DNA of 24,983 bases from a virus: IMG/VR virus record IMGVR_UViG_3300040946_000098, positions 1-24,983 of that record. The stretch is one strand, 5' to 3'. Below are positions 13,741 to 23,200 of the stretch, piece by piece; within the stretch, counting starts at the first letter, position 1, and each line of letters starts with the position of its first letter. Both the position numbers and the translations under genes were made by a program. The notes beneath the pieces are model-generated. The model was not told where the DNA came from. It did not search any database and was given only the letters and a program-made list of their open reading frames with translations.

Positions 13741-15816
13741 ATGGCACTGTCTGCCCCCGATGCCCCGGTAGCGTTCCAAATGAACCCCAACGCATTTGCG
13801 AAATGCGCGCCGGCGGTCTCCACGAACATCCGCGAGTGTGGTACGGTCACGCTCTGCAACATGAAGCCGATGACGGCAAACGACCTGACCAACGTTTACC
13901 TCAAATCATCGCAGTTCCGGGTCATCAAGGACATGCTCAAGCACGAGATCGAGTTGAAGATGTGCGCGCCGGTCCAGAACGGGCTGTGGGACTTCCTGAT
14001 GGCCAACAAGGTCGACGTCAGCCGGAAGATCCAGACCGGCGGCGAGAACGGCTCCGGGCTCTTGGAGATCAAGCCGTTCATCCTAGCCAAGCGGTATCAC
14101 CCCATCAACAACGAGTGGTGGATCATCACCCAGGGCCAGCAGGACACCGGCAACTCCAGCGGCTTCGGCACGAACACCTGGATCTGCCAGGTCACGTCCT
14201 CGACCAATATCCCCGCCGACGTGCGCAGTTTTCCGCCTGACATGTACGTCTTTGCCGAGGGTGTTTCCTCCGGGGGCACTGCCACCAGGACCGCCTGGAA
14301 GGTCATCAACAGCGTGGTCAACACCGCCGGGAACTACATCACGCTTTATCTGGAGGACATGAACTCCGGTTCGCACCTGCCCGCTTCCAAGCTCGGCGCG
14401 CCCGTGTCCGGCCTGATGATGCGCGGCACGAACAACAAGCACGACGCCGAAGCCTGGTGCGCCGAGGGTCCGGCCTACCGGAACTGGACGAAGTTCCCGT
14501 TCTTCTTCCAGACCTGGCGCCGGAGCTTCTGCTGGAGCGAGCACTACCACAAGTGGCGGAAGTACGCTCTCCAGAACGACCTCTACAGGGAGTTCTTCGA
14601 TCTGGACGAAACCGAGCGCAACAAGCAGTTGGCCGCGGATGACCGGCGGCAATTCTGCCAGATGTTCTTCCGCAACCCGCCCATTTCCAACTTCCAGACC
14701 TACTACGACTTCGACAAGCTCGACCCGATCCCGAGTTTTGACCCCGCCGACATTGGCCTTGAGGGGCTGGGCGTTGACGGTGGCCGATGCGTCGGTTACC
14801 GGGCCAATGCGACCGGCTTCTACGATCAGATGTCCGAATGCGGCCGAGTCTGGGATATGCAGGGCTCCACGCCCTACATCTCCGACCTGGCGATCCTCCT
14901 GTACAACATGATGCGGGTGAAGGAAGGCCGCGGGCATCCCAAGCCCAAGGTTTTTGACCTGTTCACCGATTCGATCTCCGCTTACTGGCTCAACACCGCG
15001 TTCCTGGCCTACTACAAGGCCCAGGGGCAGGGCATGGTCCAGATCCACGTCGAGGCCGGCAAGTTCTCGGACGAAAAGGAGGCCCAGTTCGGCTTCCGGT
15101 ACAAGACGTTCCAATTCTTCTGGCCGCAAGGCGTCACGATCAACGTCATCACGCACGAATATTTCGACGACTGGATGACCGCTACCCAAGCCGCCGTCAC
15201 TGCGGGCGCCAACTCCGCGTTCGCCAACACTAGCCGGGTGTGGTGGATCATCGATTGGACGACGACCTACCCTGGGATCATCGCTTCCAACCGGGTGATC
15301 AACAAGTCGGGTGACCTCAAGACGCTGGCCGCCATCGATCCCAAGGGCTACGGCTGCACGATGAAGGTCTTCACCCAGGAGCAAACGTTGATCTCCACAA
15401 CCTATTGCGTTGTGGTGGATTGCCCGGGCGCGAACGCGGTCATCGAAAACATCGGCCCGACCAACGGCTACCTCACCGGACGAAGCGGCAATCCCGACGC
15501 GGGGGCCAACACCTACGCCGGCATGTGCGTGCCCGACCCAAGCTCCGCACCGCTGGATACCTTCGGCACTGTGGGCGGCGGCGCGACCACGACCACGACC
15601 ACCAGCACGGTTGCGGTGTATGCCAACACGCAGCAGAGTGCGACGTGGACGAATCGAGTCGGTGCCACCCAGACGGTCTATATCCCCGCCGGGACGTTCC
15701 ATTCCTCGCAATCGCAGACGGTGGCCAACAACATGGCCCTGGACGCCGCGAGCGCCGAGGCCGAGCAACTGGCCGCTTTGGACGTTGCACCTGAGCAGAC
15801 TCAGGTTGGCCCGTAA
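13741..15816 (+). CDS. Major capsid protein with C-terminal DUF5977-like extension
   Basis: From ATG at 13741 this encodes 691 residues. The frame is open upstream from a TTG at 13702, but the ATG fits the local start pattern (CTT-ATG). The call rests on position after the scaffold, size, an alpha/beta composition without low complexity up to about residue 610, the following terminator, and general resemblance to capsid proteins of large podovirus-like phages. After about residue 615 a Thr-rich linker (ATTTTTTSTVAV) leads into a module (VYIPAGTFHSSQSQTVANN, then an Ala/Glu-rich helix) matching modules in two other virion proteins. This extension probably projects from the capsid surface. I cannot confirm an HK97 fold by eye. 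Confidence 0.78.
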   Translation: MALSAPDAPVAFQMNPNAFAKCAPAVSTNIRECGTVTLCNMKPMTANDLTNVYLKSSQFRVIKDMLKHEIELKMCAPVQNGLWDFLMANKVDVSRKIQTGGENGSGLLEIKPFILAKRYHPINNEWWIITQGQQDTGNSSGFGTNTWICQVTSSTNIPADVRSFPPDMYVFAEGVSSGGTATRTAWKVINSVVNTAGNYITLYLEDMNSGSHLPASKLGAPVSGLMMRGTNNKHDAEAWCAEGPAYRNWTKFPFFFQTWRRSFCWSEHYHKWRKYALQNDLYREFFDLDETERNKQLAADDRRQFCQMFFRNPPISNFQTYYDFDKLDPIPSFDPADIGLEGLGVDGGRCVGYRANATGFYDQMSECGRVWDMQGSTPYISDLAILLYNMMRVKEGRGHPKPKVFDLFTDSISAYWLNTAFLAYYKAQGQGMVQIHVEAGKFSDEKEAQFGFRYKTFQFFWPQGVTINVITHEYFDDWMTATQAAVTAGANSAFANTSRVWWIIDWTTTYPGIIASNRVINKSGDLKTLAAIDPKGYGCTMKVFTQEQTLISTTYCVVVDCPGANAVIENIGPTNGYLTGRSGNPDAGANTYAGMCVPDPSSAPLDTFGTVGGGATTTTTTSTVAVYANTQQSATWTNRVGATQTVYIPAGTFHSSQSQTVANNMALDAASAEAEQLAALDVAPEQTQVGP

Positions 15817-15850
15817 TCACGGCCTGGCCTGGAATAAGGCTTGCTTTCAT

Positions 15851-15885
15851 GGCCGGGACAGTTGTAAAAGCTGTTCCGGCCTTTT
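15851..15885 (+). terminator. Rho-independent terminator after the capsid gene
   Basis: GGCCGGGACAG (15851-15861) pairs with CTGTTCCGGCC (15871-15881) over 11 bp, with a single G-U pair and a 9-base loop. TTTT follows at 15882-15885. It begins 34 bases after the capsid stop and would partly separate capsid expression from the downstream tail genes. Confidence 0.85.
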
Positions 15886-15897
15886 CACTTTGATTAT

Positions 15898-16593
15898 ATG
15901 TCAAACTCAGCAGTAGCGGAGCCGGCACCCGCTCAAGCCCCGGCACAAACATCAGCACCAAAACCCCCAACCCCACGCGCGTACGTTTACTTCGCCAAGC
16001 AACTGCCCAATATCCCAGTAATCGCTGGCGGCGGCAAAGTCGGCTGGGAGGTCCTGGACGGTCAGCAGGGTCGGGCGCGGTTCAACCTTGCGACCGACGC
16101 GGCTGTCATCAAGGATCTGCGCGCGCTCGCGGCCAGGAACTCGGGCGGTGTCACCGAAATCTCGGAGGCGCAGTACGAAGACCTAAAAAAAAACCATCCA
16201 TACCGGCCCACGGTGAGACAAAGCGAAATACAACCTATTCCCTCGCGAGTCGACTTCCTACCAAAGCCAATAAAAAGAGGGGCACCTGCTGCGGCGGTTA
16301 AGGCTGTGGCCGAATCTGCCGGCGTGCCCGTTACGACCGTGCCTAAACCCTCTGTGACGCCACCGCCAGGCCCGGCGCCCGAAACGCCGCCAGCCATGGG
16401 GATGCCGTCATTCAACCCGACCGGAGGCGGAATCCAAGCCGCCTTGCCCCCGGCCCCGTCCAGCCCGCCATGGCATCCCCCAACCGAAAATCCCGAATCC
16501 ACGGTTGTCAACGCGGGCAGGCCGACGGTGGGGAGAATCAGGACTGCGGCGCCGGCCAAGGGCAAGGCCCCCGGGCCCAGCCCTGGAAAGTGA
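15898..16593 (+). CDS. Pro-rich head or connector-region protein of unknown function
   Basis: This is a 231-residue protein. After a Pro/Ala-rich start, residues about 27-105 look folded (YVYFAKQLPNIPVIAGGGKV, then RFNLATDAAVIKDLRALAAR and ISEAQYEDLKKN). The remainder is a long Pro/Ala/Thr-rich disordered tail. There is no signal peptide or membrane segment. It lies just after the capsid terminator and ends three bases before the next gene, so it belongs with head completion or connector genes by context. I do not recognise a family. Confidence 0.75.
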   Translation: MSNSAVAEPAPAQAPAQTSAPKPPTPRAYVYFAKQLPNIPVIAGGGKVGWEVLDGQQGRARFNLATDAAVIKDLRALAARNSGGVTEISEAQYEDLKKNHPYRPTVRQSEIQPIPSRVDFLPKPIKRGAPAAAVKAVAESAGVPVTTVPKPSVTPPPGPAPETPPAMGMPSFNPTGGGIQAALPPAPSSPPWHPPTENPESTVVNAGRPTVGRIRTAAPAKGKAPGPSPGK

Positions 16594-16596
16594 CTT

Positions 16597-16788
16597 ATGG
16601 CAGACAGCGTGCCCCTCTACCGGATGCCGGAACCGCCGAAGATGCCCGACGCGGAAGACCCGCGGTGGCTTTTCGTCGGCTCTGGGCGCAGGGAGTTGTG
16701 GGATTTCGTTGCGCCTCCCGCCGTCTCGCCGTGGAAACCCGAAGTTGAATCGCCCGAATCGCGGGAGTACGCGGGCGCGGGAAGGTAA
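16597..16788 (+). CDS. Small protein of unknown function before the adaptor
   Basis: This is a 63-residue protein rich in Pro, Glu, Trp and Arg (for example PEPPKMPDAEDPRWLFVG and ELWDFVAPPAVSPW). It begins three bases after the previous stop (TGA-CTT-ATG) and ends one base before the adaptor ATG (TAA-A-ATG). This tight packing supports it as a real gene. Nothing in the sequence points to a specific role, and a short connector-associated peptide is possible. Confidence 0.65.
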   Translation: MADSVPLYRMPEPPKMPDAEDPRWLFVGSGRRELWDFVAPPAVSPWKPEVESPESREYAGAGR

Positions 16789-16789
16789 A

Positions 16790-18589
16790 ATGTCTTACAC
16801 CTGGGGGCAACTCAAGACCGACGTTCGAGCGATCCTCTTTCCGTCCGGAGAGGCCCCCAACCTCGTCACCCCGCACGACACCGCGTTCCTGCATGGCATC
16901 CTCGATCTCCAGCAGTTCGTCCCGTGTCTCCAGCAGGATCATACGGACGTGGTGCCCGCCTGTTCCAGCTTCTATCGCTGCGGGATTACCATGTTCAACG
17001 CGCCGCGGGGTTTCATCAAGCGTGTCTCGGTAATCGGCTCAGATCCATCCGGCGACCCCGACTACTGCAAGGAGGTCGAGTACCGACAGATTGCGCCCCA
17101 CTACATTCGCGGCTGGCTGCAACGGCATGGCCGCGACGAGCGGAACGGTTTCCTCGATTTACCCGCGTTCTTCGCCTTGGACCCTTGCCTGTGTCGGAAA
17201 GCGATGTTCCCGGTCCCCACCGACAGCGGGCTTCCTGCCGGACTAGCGCCGCTGCAACTGGGCGCTCACTACGCCCAGGGGTCAACAGATCGGCCACGCC
17301 GTTCACGGGCCGGGGTCTGGGCGGTAGAACGCGGTGTTCTTCAACTGGCGCCATGGATCAACGTGGAGAAATGGCCTGAAACTGTACTGATTCTCTGGGA
17401 CGGCATCAAGCGCACCTGGAGCGATTCGGACCCGGTTGACCCCGACCCGTTGCTGGGGGCCGCGCTTGAGGAGTTTGTCAGAGCCGACCATGCCCGGAAG
17501 TTCGACCGGGACTTTGACGTGGCCCAGGCAGCCGAAGCAGCTTACTTCGAGGCTCGGAAGAATCTCTGGCACAACTGCCGCAACGAGACGCGGACGCGGG
17601 AGCGGGAACCCGCCATGGGCCGAAGCTCTGTGGCCACGCTCGAATCCTCCGGCGTGTTGTATTACAACGACACTCCCTACACCGCGAATTACACGGCGAC
17701 AACGGCGGATTGTCCGACGGGCGAGACGGCGGCGCAAAGTTCAAGCGCCAGCTATACGGTTCAGGCGGGGTCCGTTTCCTCGACCGTTTCGGTTGCCGAC
17801 GCGGATACGCAGGCGCAGACATTGGCTCAGAACACGGCCAAAACCAACGCGATTGCCGGCTTGACCTGCACGGGGACACCGACCGGAGGCGGCACCACCA
17901 CGACGCCGGGGACGTACTCGAACCCGGGCGGGAGCAAGGTTGTTGTGACGTGCGCGAGCACGGCTTCCGACGCTGGCGACCCCAACGCGCCAACCCCGAC
18001 TGGGACCTCTGCCACGGGGCAGACAGTGGCTGGTTCAAATACGAGCACGGTTTCTGCGGCGGACGCCGAGTCCCAGGCCGTCAAAACCCTCACGGACAAC
18101 CTGAAGGCCAATCTGATTTGCTGTTACCTGAACTCAACGCAGACCGGCCAGCCGGCTAACTGCACGACCGTCCTGCCCCCCAACCCCGCTATTACTGCGC
18201 CAGCGCAGACGACGCCTGCGGGGACTTCCTCCTGCACCCAATGCGGACCAGCAAGCGCGGCAAGCACACTCCAGACCGCCGCGAACACCGCGGCGATGGC
18301 TGCCGCGAACACCGCCGCCGTCAACCTCCTGCCCGGCCTTGGATGCCCCAGCACGATTCAGGCACCCGGCAACACACAGCAGGGGTACGCCTGCTGGCCG
18401 TCCACGCTTACGGAGCAGACCGGCTTGGTCCAAGTCTGCGTCACCGTGGCGGTTGGCAGCTTCCCCACTAACGCCCTCGCACAGACCTACGCCCAGACAT
18501 TCGCCCAGCAATACTGGTTCTTGGCCGTTAAACTGGGACTCCAGGGCCAGATCAGCCTCACCTACCCCGGCGGCATGAGCCTGCCGTAA
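16790..18589 (+). CDS. Head-tail adaptor fused to DUF5977-like modules
   Basis: From ATG at 16790, one base after the preceding stop, this encodes 599 residues. The frame is open further upstream across the 63-residue gene, but that extension is not supported. Residues 1-280 resemble podovirus-type adaptor or tail-accessory proteins, with MSYTWGQLKTDVRAIL at the start and a helical WPETVLILWDGIKRTW plus EFVRADHARKFDRDFD region. Residues about 288-599 contain several Ala/Asp/Gln modules: AGSVSSTVSVADADTQAQTL, AGSNTSTVSAADAESQAVKT, and two more diverged copies, several ending in Cys. A fusion of an adaptor to surface-type modules is unusual. The adaptor call is from pattern and position. Confidence 0.72.
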   Translation: MSYTWGQLKTDVRAILFPSGEAPNLVTPHDTAFLHGILDLQQFVPCLQQDHTDVVPACSSFYRCGITMFNAPRGFIKRVSVIGSDPSGDPDYCKEVEYRQIAPHYIRGWLQRHGRDERNGFLDLPAFFALDPCLCRKAMFPVPTDSGLPAGLAPLQLGAHYAQGSTDRPRRSRAGVWAVERGVLQLAPWINVEKWPETVLILWDGIKRTWSDSDPVDPDPLLGAALEEFVRADHARKFDRDFDVAQAAEAAYFEARKNLWHNCRNETRTREREPAMGRSSVATLESSGVLYYNDTPYTANYTATTADCPTGETAAQSSSASYTVQAGSVSSTVSVADADTQAQTLAQNTAKTNAIAGLTCTGTPTGGGTTTTPGTYSNPGGSKVVVTCASTASDAGDPNAPTPTGTSATGQTVAGSNTSTVSAADAESQAVKTLTDNLKANLICCYLNSTQTGQPANCTTVLPPNPAITAPAQTTPAGTSSCTQCGPASAASTLQTAANTAAMAAANTAAVNLLPGLGCPSTIQAPGNTQQGYACWPSTLTEQTGLVQVCVTVAVGSFPTNALAQTYAQTFAQQYWFLAVKLGLQGQISLTYPGGMSLP

Positions 18590-18594
18590 CGATT

Positions 18595-20202
18595 ATGCTT
18601 GCCCAGGGTATCATCACCACTTACCCCTGCCAAAACCAGGCGCCGCCGCCAAACCCGCTGTGCTCGGACCCGGCGTACGCCCTAGCTAATCCTGGACTCT
18701 GCTCGCCTCAGCCGCAGTTGATCATCACGCCGTCCATCGCCATCGCCTGCACCTTGGGGAGCGTGCAGTTCAAGGCGTACTTGCAGGACGCCACCGGCCA
18801 GACGGACGTGACCGATCAAACGACGTTCACGACCAAAGACCCCACAGTCGCCGTCATCGGAGTCTCGAGCGGAAACGCGACCGGCACGGGAGCCGGGAGT
18901 GTTCAGATAACCGCCTCCTACCAGGGGATGTCGGCCTTTGCCGAATTAACCGTCATGGCGGGGACGGACTGCTGCTCGGTTCAGACATCGGCTTTCATGA
19001 TCCTCGTCGACGTCACCAAATCCATGTCGGCGGCGTTCGGCGGCTCGTATGCTACCCGACTTGCCTTTGCGGCCGAGGCCGTTCAGACCCTCCTAGAGAA
19101 ACTCCCCGGCAGCGCCCAAGTGGGCCTGATGACGTTTACGGCCGCAGGCCAGACGGTGCTCTCGCAGATCGTCGGCAACAAGACTCTAGTTGAGGATCAG
19201 GTATCCTCGATCGTACAGACCCAAGCCACGACTGGATTTACCGCCGCGCTCCAGGCTGGGGTTACCGCCCTGAACTCGGCCATTGCCGACCAGAAGATCC
19301 TCGTCTTGATCTCGGACGGCGAAGACGAGACGGCAGACGAGTTCACCGCGGGAGCCGATCCAATTCTGGTTACGGAGGCTTTCCAGGCCGACGGCGGCAT
19401 CGTCATGTGCCTTGGCGTGCGGGCTTCCTCGACGGACAATGGCTACCCGATGCTGTCCGACCTCTCGACGGGGGGGTTCTTCCTGAACGCCCTGCCGTCG
19501 AACGCGGACGCGGTGCTGGGATTCTTCACTGGGCTTCTGGGCTATATCTGCTGTGGCGACTGCACTCCTGAAGGTGACGTGGTTGTCGGCGTCGGCGCAC
19601 TGAACTTCAACGAGTTCCAGCAGTGGAACGTGAGCGGCGGGAACGTGGATCTTATCGGGAACGGCTTCTTCGATTACCTGCCCGGCAACGGGCTCTACGT
19701 GGACCTCGGGGGCACATCCACGCCCCATAACGGGGTTTTGACTACGAAGAGCACTTTCCCGGTCGTGGCGGGGCACACGTACACGCTGACACTGACCCTG
19801 GCGGGCAATCAGGTTGACCCCAATGCCGGGGCGGCTGTGACGGCTCTCGTTGTCGGCTCGTCTGGTTCTCTGCTCGATTACATCGTGCTCTCGAACTACG
19901 CCAGCGGGTTCGAGCCCTACAACTGGAGCTTCACGGCGGCGACCACCGACCAGGTTTATATCGTCATCCAGGAAACCGATCTGGGCCCGGGCGGGACATC
20001 GAACTGGCAGCCGCAGGGCCTTCAACCCACAACCTCCAGCATTACTATGATGCAACTTACCGGAAGTCCAGAGGGGGTAGTCACAGCTTCCACCGGGCAG
20101 ATGGGCTGGGACGCCACCCACCTTGCGCTTTGGATTAAGAACACCGCCACAGGCAATACGGGCTGGCAGCCGCTCGTTGTGCTGGGGACGCCCTACTCGT
20201 AA
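18595..20202 (+). CDS. Big2-VWA-DUF642-like tail protein
   Basis: This 535-residue protein has four parts. Residues about 41-122 are a Big2-type Ig-like domain. Residues about 130-318 are a von Willebrand factor A domain with a full metal site: Asp139, Thr141 and Ser143 in DVTKS, Thr216 in TTGFTAAL, and Asp241 in LISDGEDE. Residues about 335-475 resemble DUF642 (NVSGGNVDLIGNG, LYVDLGG, TYTLTLTLAGNQ). The C terminus (GVVTASTGQMGWDATHLALW, then GNTGW) matches a common phage tail-fibre ending. Ten or more Cys residues are present. There is no signal peptide. VWA domains bind ligands through a divalent cation, so host-surface attachment is likely. ATG at 18595 follows TAA-CGATT. Confidence 0.82.
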   Translation: MLAQGIITTYPCQNQAPPPNPLCSDPAYALANPGLCSPQPQLIITPSIAIACTLGSVQFKAYLQDATGQTDVTDQTTFTTKDPTVAVIGVSSGNATGTGAGSVQITASYQGMSAFAELTVMAGTDCCSVQTSAFMILVDVTKSMSAAFGGSYATRLAFAAEAVQTLLEKLPGSAQVGLMTFTAAGQTVLSQIVGNKTLVEDQVSSIVQTQATTGFTAALQAGVTALNSAIADQKILVLISDGEDETADEFTAGADPILVTEAFQADGGIVMCLGVRASSTDNGYPMLSDLSTGGFFLNALPSNADAVLGFFTGLLGYICCGDCTPEGDVVVGVGALNFNEFQQWNVSGGNVDLIGNGFFDYLPGNGLYVDLGGTSTPHNGVLTTKSTFPVVAGHTYTLTLTLAGNQVDPNAGAAVTALVVGSSGSLLDYIVLSNYASGFEPYNWSFTAATTDQVYIVIQETDLGPGGTSNWQPQGLQPTTSSITMMQLTGSPEGVVTASTGQMGWDATHLALWIKNTATGNTGWQPLVVLGTPYS

Positions 20203-20206
20203 TCCC

Positions 20207-23200
20207 ATGAGACTATTCAGAATCATCTTCGCGGCCTGCATAGCCCTGGGCGCTGTTAGCCCGGCGGGGGCGGCTAATCCTCCGATTCAGGCGTTTCCGT
20301 GGACCACGGGGGGTAACATGGCCGGCGGGTCCAACACCACCAGCTACGTTGACGCCGTGCGTGACTTCAACGCGCCGACTAACGGGCTGGTTGACGCCGC
20401 ACCGGCGCTGAACGCAGCCGCGATGGCGGCGGAAGGTGGGACGCTTTATATCTCGAAGGGCCTCTTTCTCATCAACTCGACCCTGCTTGCTGGGAACGTG
20501 ACTATCCGGGGCGACGGCGACTCGACGGTCATTTTTGCCACGAATACTTGGAACTTCCCGACTGCCTATCCGAAGCTCCTGGCGAACAGGTCTTCGTGGG
20601 TGCCCTCTCAAGGCGGATCGCCACCACTGCCTATAGCGTGGAACTCATATCATTGGCTCAACTTCAAACTGGTCAACGCCATCCCGACAAACCTGACCGG
20701 GTGGGCCTTGAGCGGACCGCCTGGCGGTCTTCCGTCCACCGGCACGTCCTCGCCCGATGTCACCATCGGATATTGCCACGACAGCACCATCAGCGGGGTT
20801 CACTTCGTCTCTTCGGCTCCCGGAGCGGGCTCCCAGGTCATCACGATCCAAGGGGCATGTAGCAACCTCACCATTTCGGGGAACCTCCTGGAGAATTTGA
20901 CCTACAATACCAACTACGGAACGGTCCTCATCTGTGACGTGAACCTGGGGACGGCTCTGGCACCAGGCTTCGTGTCCGGGCTTCGCGTCGAGGGCAATAT
21001 CGTCAATCACAGTGCTTGGGATGAAGCGATCATGGTGGCGGCTGGATACAGCGCGGCATACCCCGGACCGACTATAATCACGGACTGGCATGTCCGCCGC
21101 AACGTCATCAATCTGCTGGGCGGGCCAAATTCCAAAGGGATGACCCTCATGGGTGGCTCTGACTATTCGAGCGCGACGGCCTCAACGATGGCCAACGGCG
21201 ATTGCACGGGGAACTATATCTACGCGACTAATACGTGGTATTCCCTCCTACAACTGGGCGGCTGCGGGTCGTTCAGCAACAATGTGATCGCGGACAACGT
21301 GTTGCAGAACTACTCGACAAACCTAAACGCCAACGGGGTGAACGGAATCCACTGCGATTCCGGCTACGCGAACGGCACAGCCATCAAGCTGATCAACAAC
21401 CACATTTGGAACTGGTCGCCCACCAACATGCTGACGGCTTTCGACCGGCTCGGGTCCGGCTTCACTGTGCGCGGGGGCTCGTTGCGCGGCGGGTTCAACA
21501 ACACCAACCTGAACTGCGCTTGCCCGATTTCCATGGTGGAAGTGAGCAACACCTTTATCAGCGGCGTGAGCGCGAACGTGGTTCAGCTTTCATCAGGGCA
21601 AACCATAGGGGGCGTGGCATCGGATGGGCTGAATAATCTGTTCATGGGGACTGGGGCGGGTGCGGCTAATACAAGCGGGCATGACAATTCTTTTTCTGGA
21701 CTCAATTCTGGCCACGCAAACACAACGGGTTATTACGATACCGCCGTCGGAGCAAGCGCCTTGCTTTCTCTTACGACCGGCTTCAATAACACAGCCGAGG
21801 GCCAGGGAGCGGGCGAAAACCTGACAACTGGAGCGAGCGACGTAGCCATTGGGACTCAGGCACTCTTTGCGGATTGGGCAGATAATGGAAACTCGGCGCT
21901 TGGTTATCAGGCGCTTATTGCGCTGACGAACGGGGGCGCGAACACGGCAAGTGGAGACCAAGCGGGTTGGGCTCTCACCAATGGGGCAGGCAATACCCTT
22001 AACGGCAATCGAGCCGGCGCGGGACTCGTCCAAGGCAGTTATAATAGTTACGTTGGAGACCAGTCCGGGCCTCCAAATGGCGCGGGGCGAAGCGAGTCTT
22101 ACGCCTTGGCTTTTGGGTATGGAGCGGATGCCGGAGGAACGGGAAACATCGCCATCGGTGGACCTCAAAACGCAGGTAAGGTCTTTTCCACATCCGCAAT
22201 ATATACTGGGTCTGGTGCTGGGTTGACCAACCTTACCAACTTCGCCCTTGCCGCGGCGGCTGGCGATACGGCGGGCGTTCGAGCGCCCACGCTGGCCGCG
22301 GGTGCATCACTGATAGGAGCGCCGAGCAACCAGGTGATTCGCCTTGGCGCGTTGCTGCCGGCGCAGAGCGCGGAATGCACGATCATGCGGGATACTAATT
22401 CGCTCCTGCTCTCGCTGCCGTCTTCGACTTGGATCGTCAAATGCTGGGGCGACGGAGGCTACTTCGAGTCGGCCACGGGCACTAATGGATGGGTAGGGCC
22501 TTCCAATGACTTCCCGCAAGCGTCTCGCGGGAACGTCCTGCGCGACGCCGCCGGGCTGTATCACCGGTGGAACAATGATTTCGTCAACCAGACCAACATC
22601 TACCACTATACGAGCCCGCAAGGGACGAACTGGACCAAAATCGGCGTGGCGTTCACGACCAATGCGACTTGGAATATGCAGGGGTTGGGGAATATCGGCG
22701 TGATGTGGGACCCGCTGACAAGTAAGTTCCGTGCCCTTCTCGATGGCCTGGGGCTAATCAACGGCGGCGTCTACTGGTCGGTGGGGGAGTACGACAGCAG
22801 CGATGGCGTGAACTGGACACCCTACAGCGGCAACCCAGTCTTGAGCATCCAAGGCAGCGCCTATTGGGAAGCTACGTCCTGCCGGCCATTCTACACGAAT
22901 GGGGCCTATTACACTTTCTGCCAGATCATGCCCTATCAGGCAGCCCTGCCCTCGGAAATCGGCCTCTACAAATCGCCGGACATGGTTCACTGGACGCCGT
23001 GCAATGGCGGCTACCCGGTCATCACCCGGCAGTCTTGGTTTGAGGGGGCGTGGAACAATACCACCATCTACACGACAACGCCGGGCAGCAGTTCGCAGGT
23101 AGCCGACTGCCCTCAGCCGGTGGATATGGGGGGCTGGACCCTCCTGGTGTGGAGTGCGCTGATGGACCAGCGGGCCATTGGACCCAGCCCTGGGTTCGGT

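Noticed and set aside
14083-15768. Long minus-strand frame opposite the capsid gene
   Set aside because: It is a high-GC shadow with Arg/Gly/Val-rich, unstructured sequence, and the plus-strand gene has protein-like composition and operon context.
16505-16789. Upstream extension of the adaptor gene
   Set aside because: It overlaps two genes in other frames, and ATG at 16790 sits one base after a stop.
20123-20206. Upstream extension of the tail spike
   Set aside because: It overlaps the VWA gene, and ATG at 20207 begins a clear signal peptide.
19186-20241. Minus-strand frame opposite the VWA gene
   Set aside because: Antisense shadow without recognisable motifs, opposite a multidomain protein.
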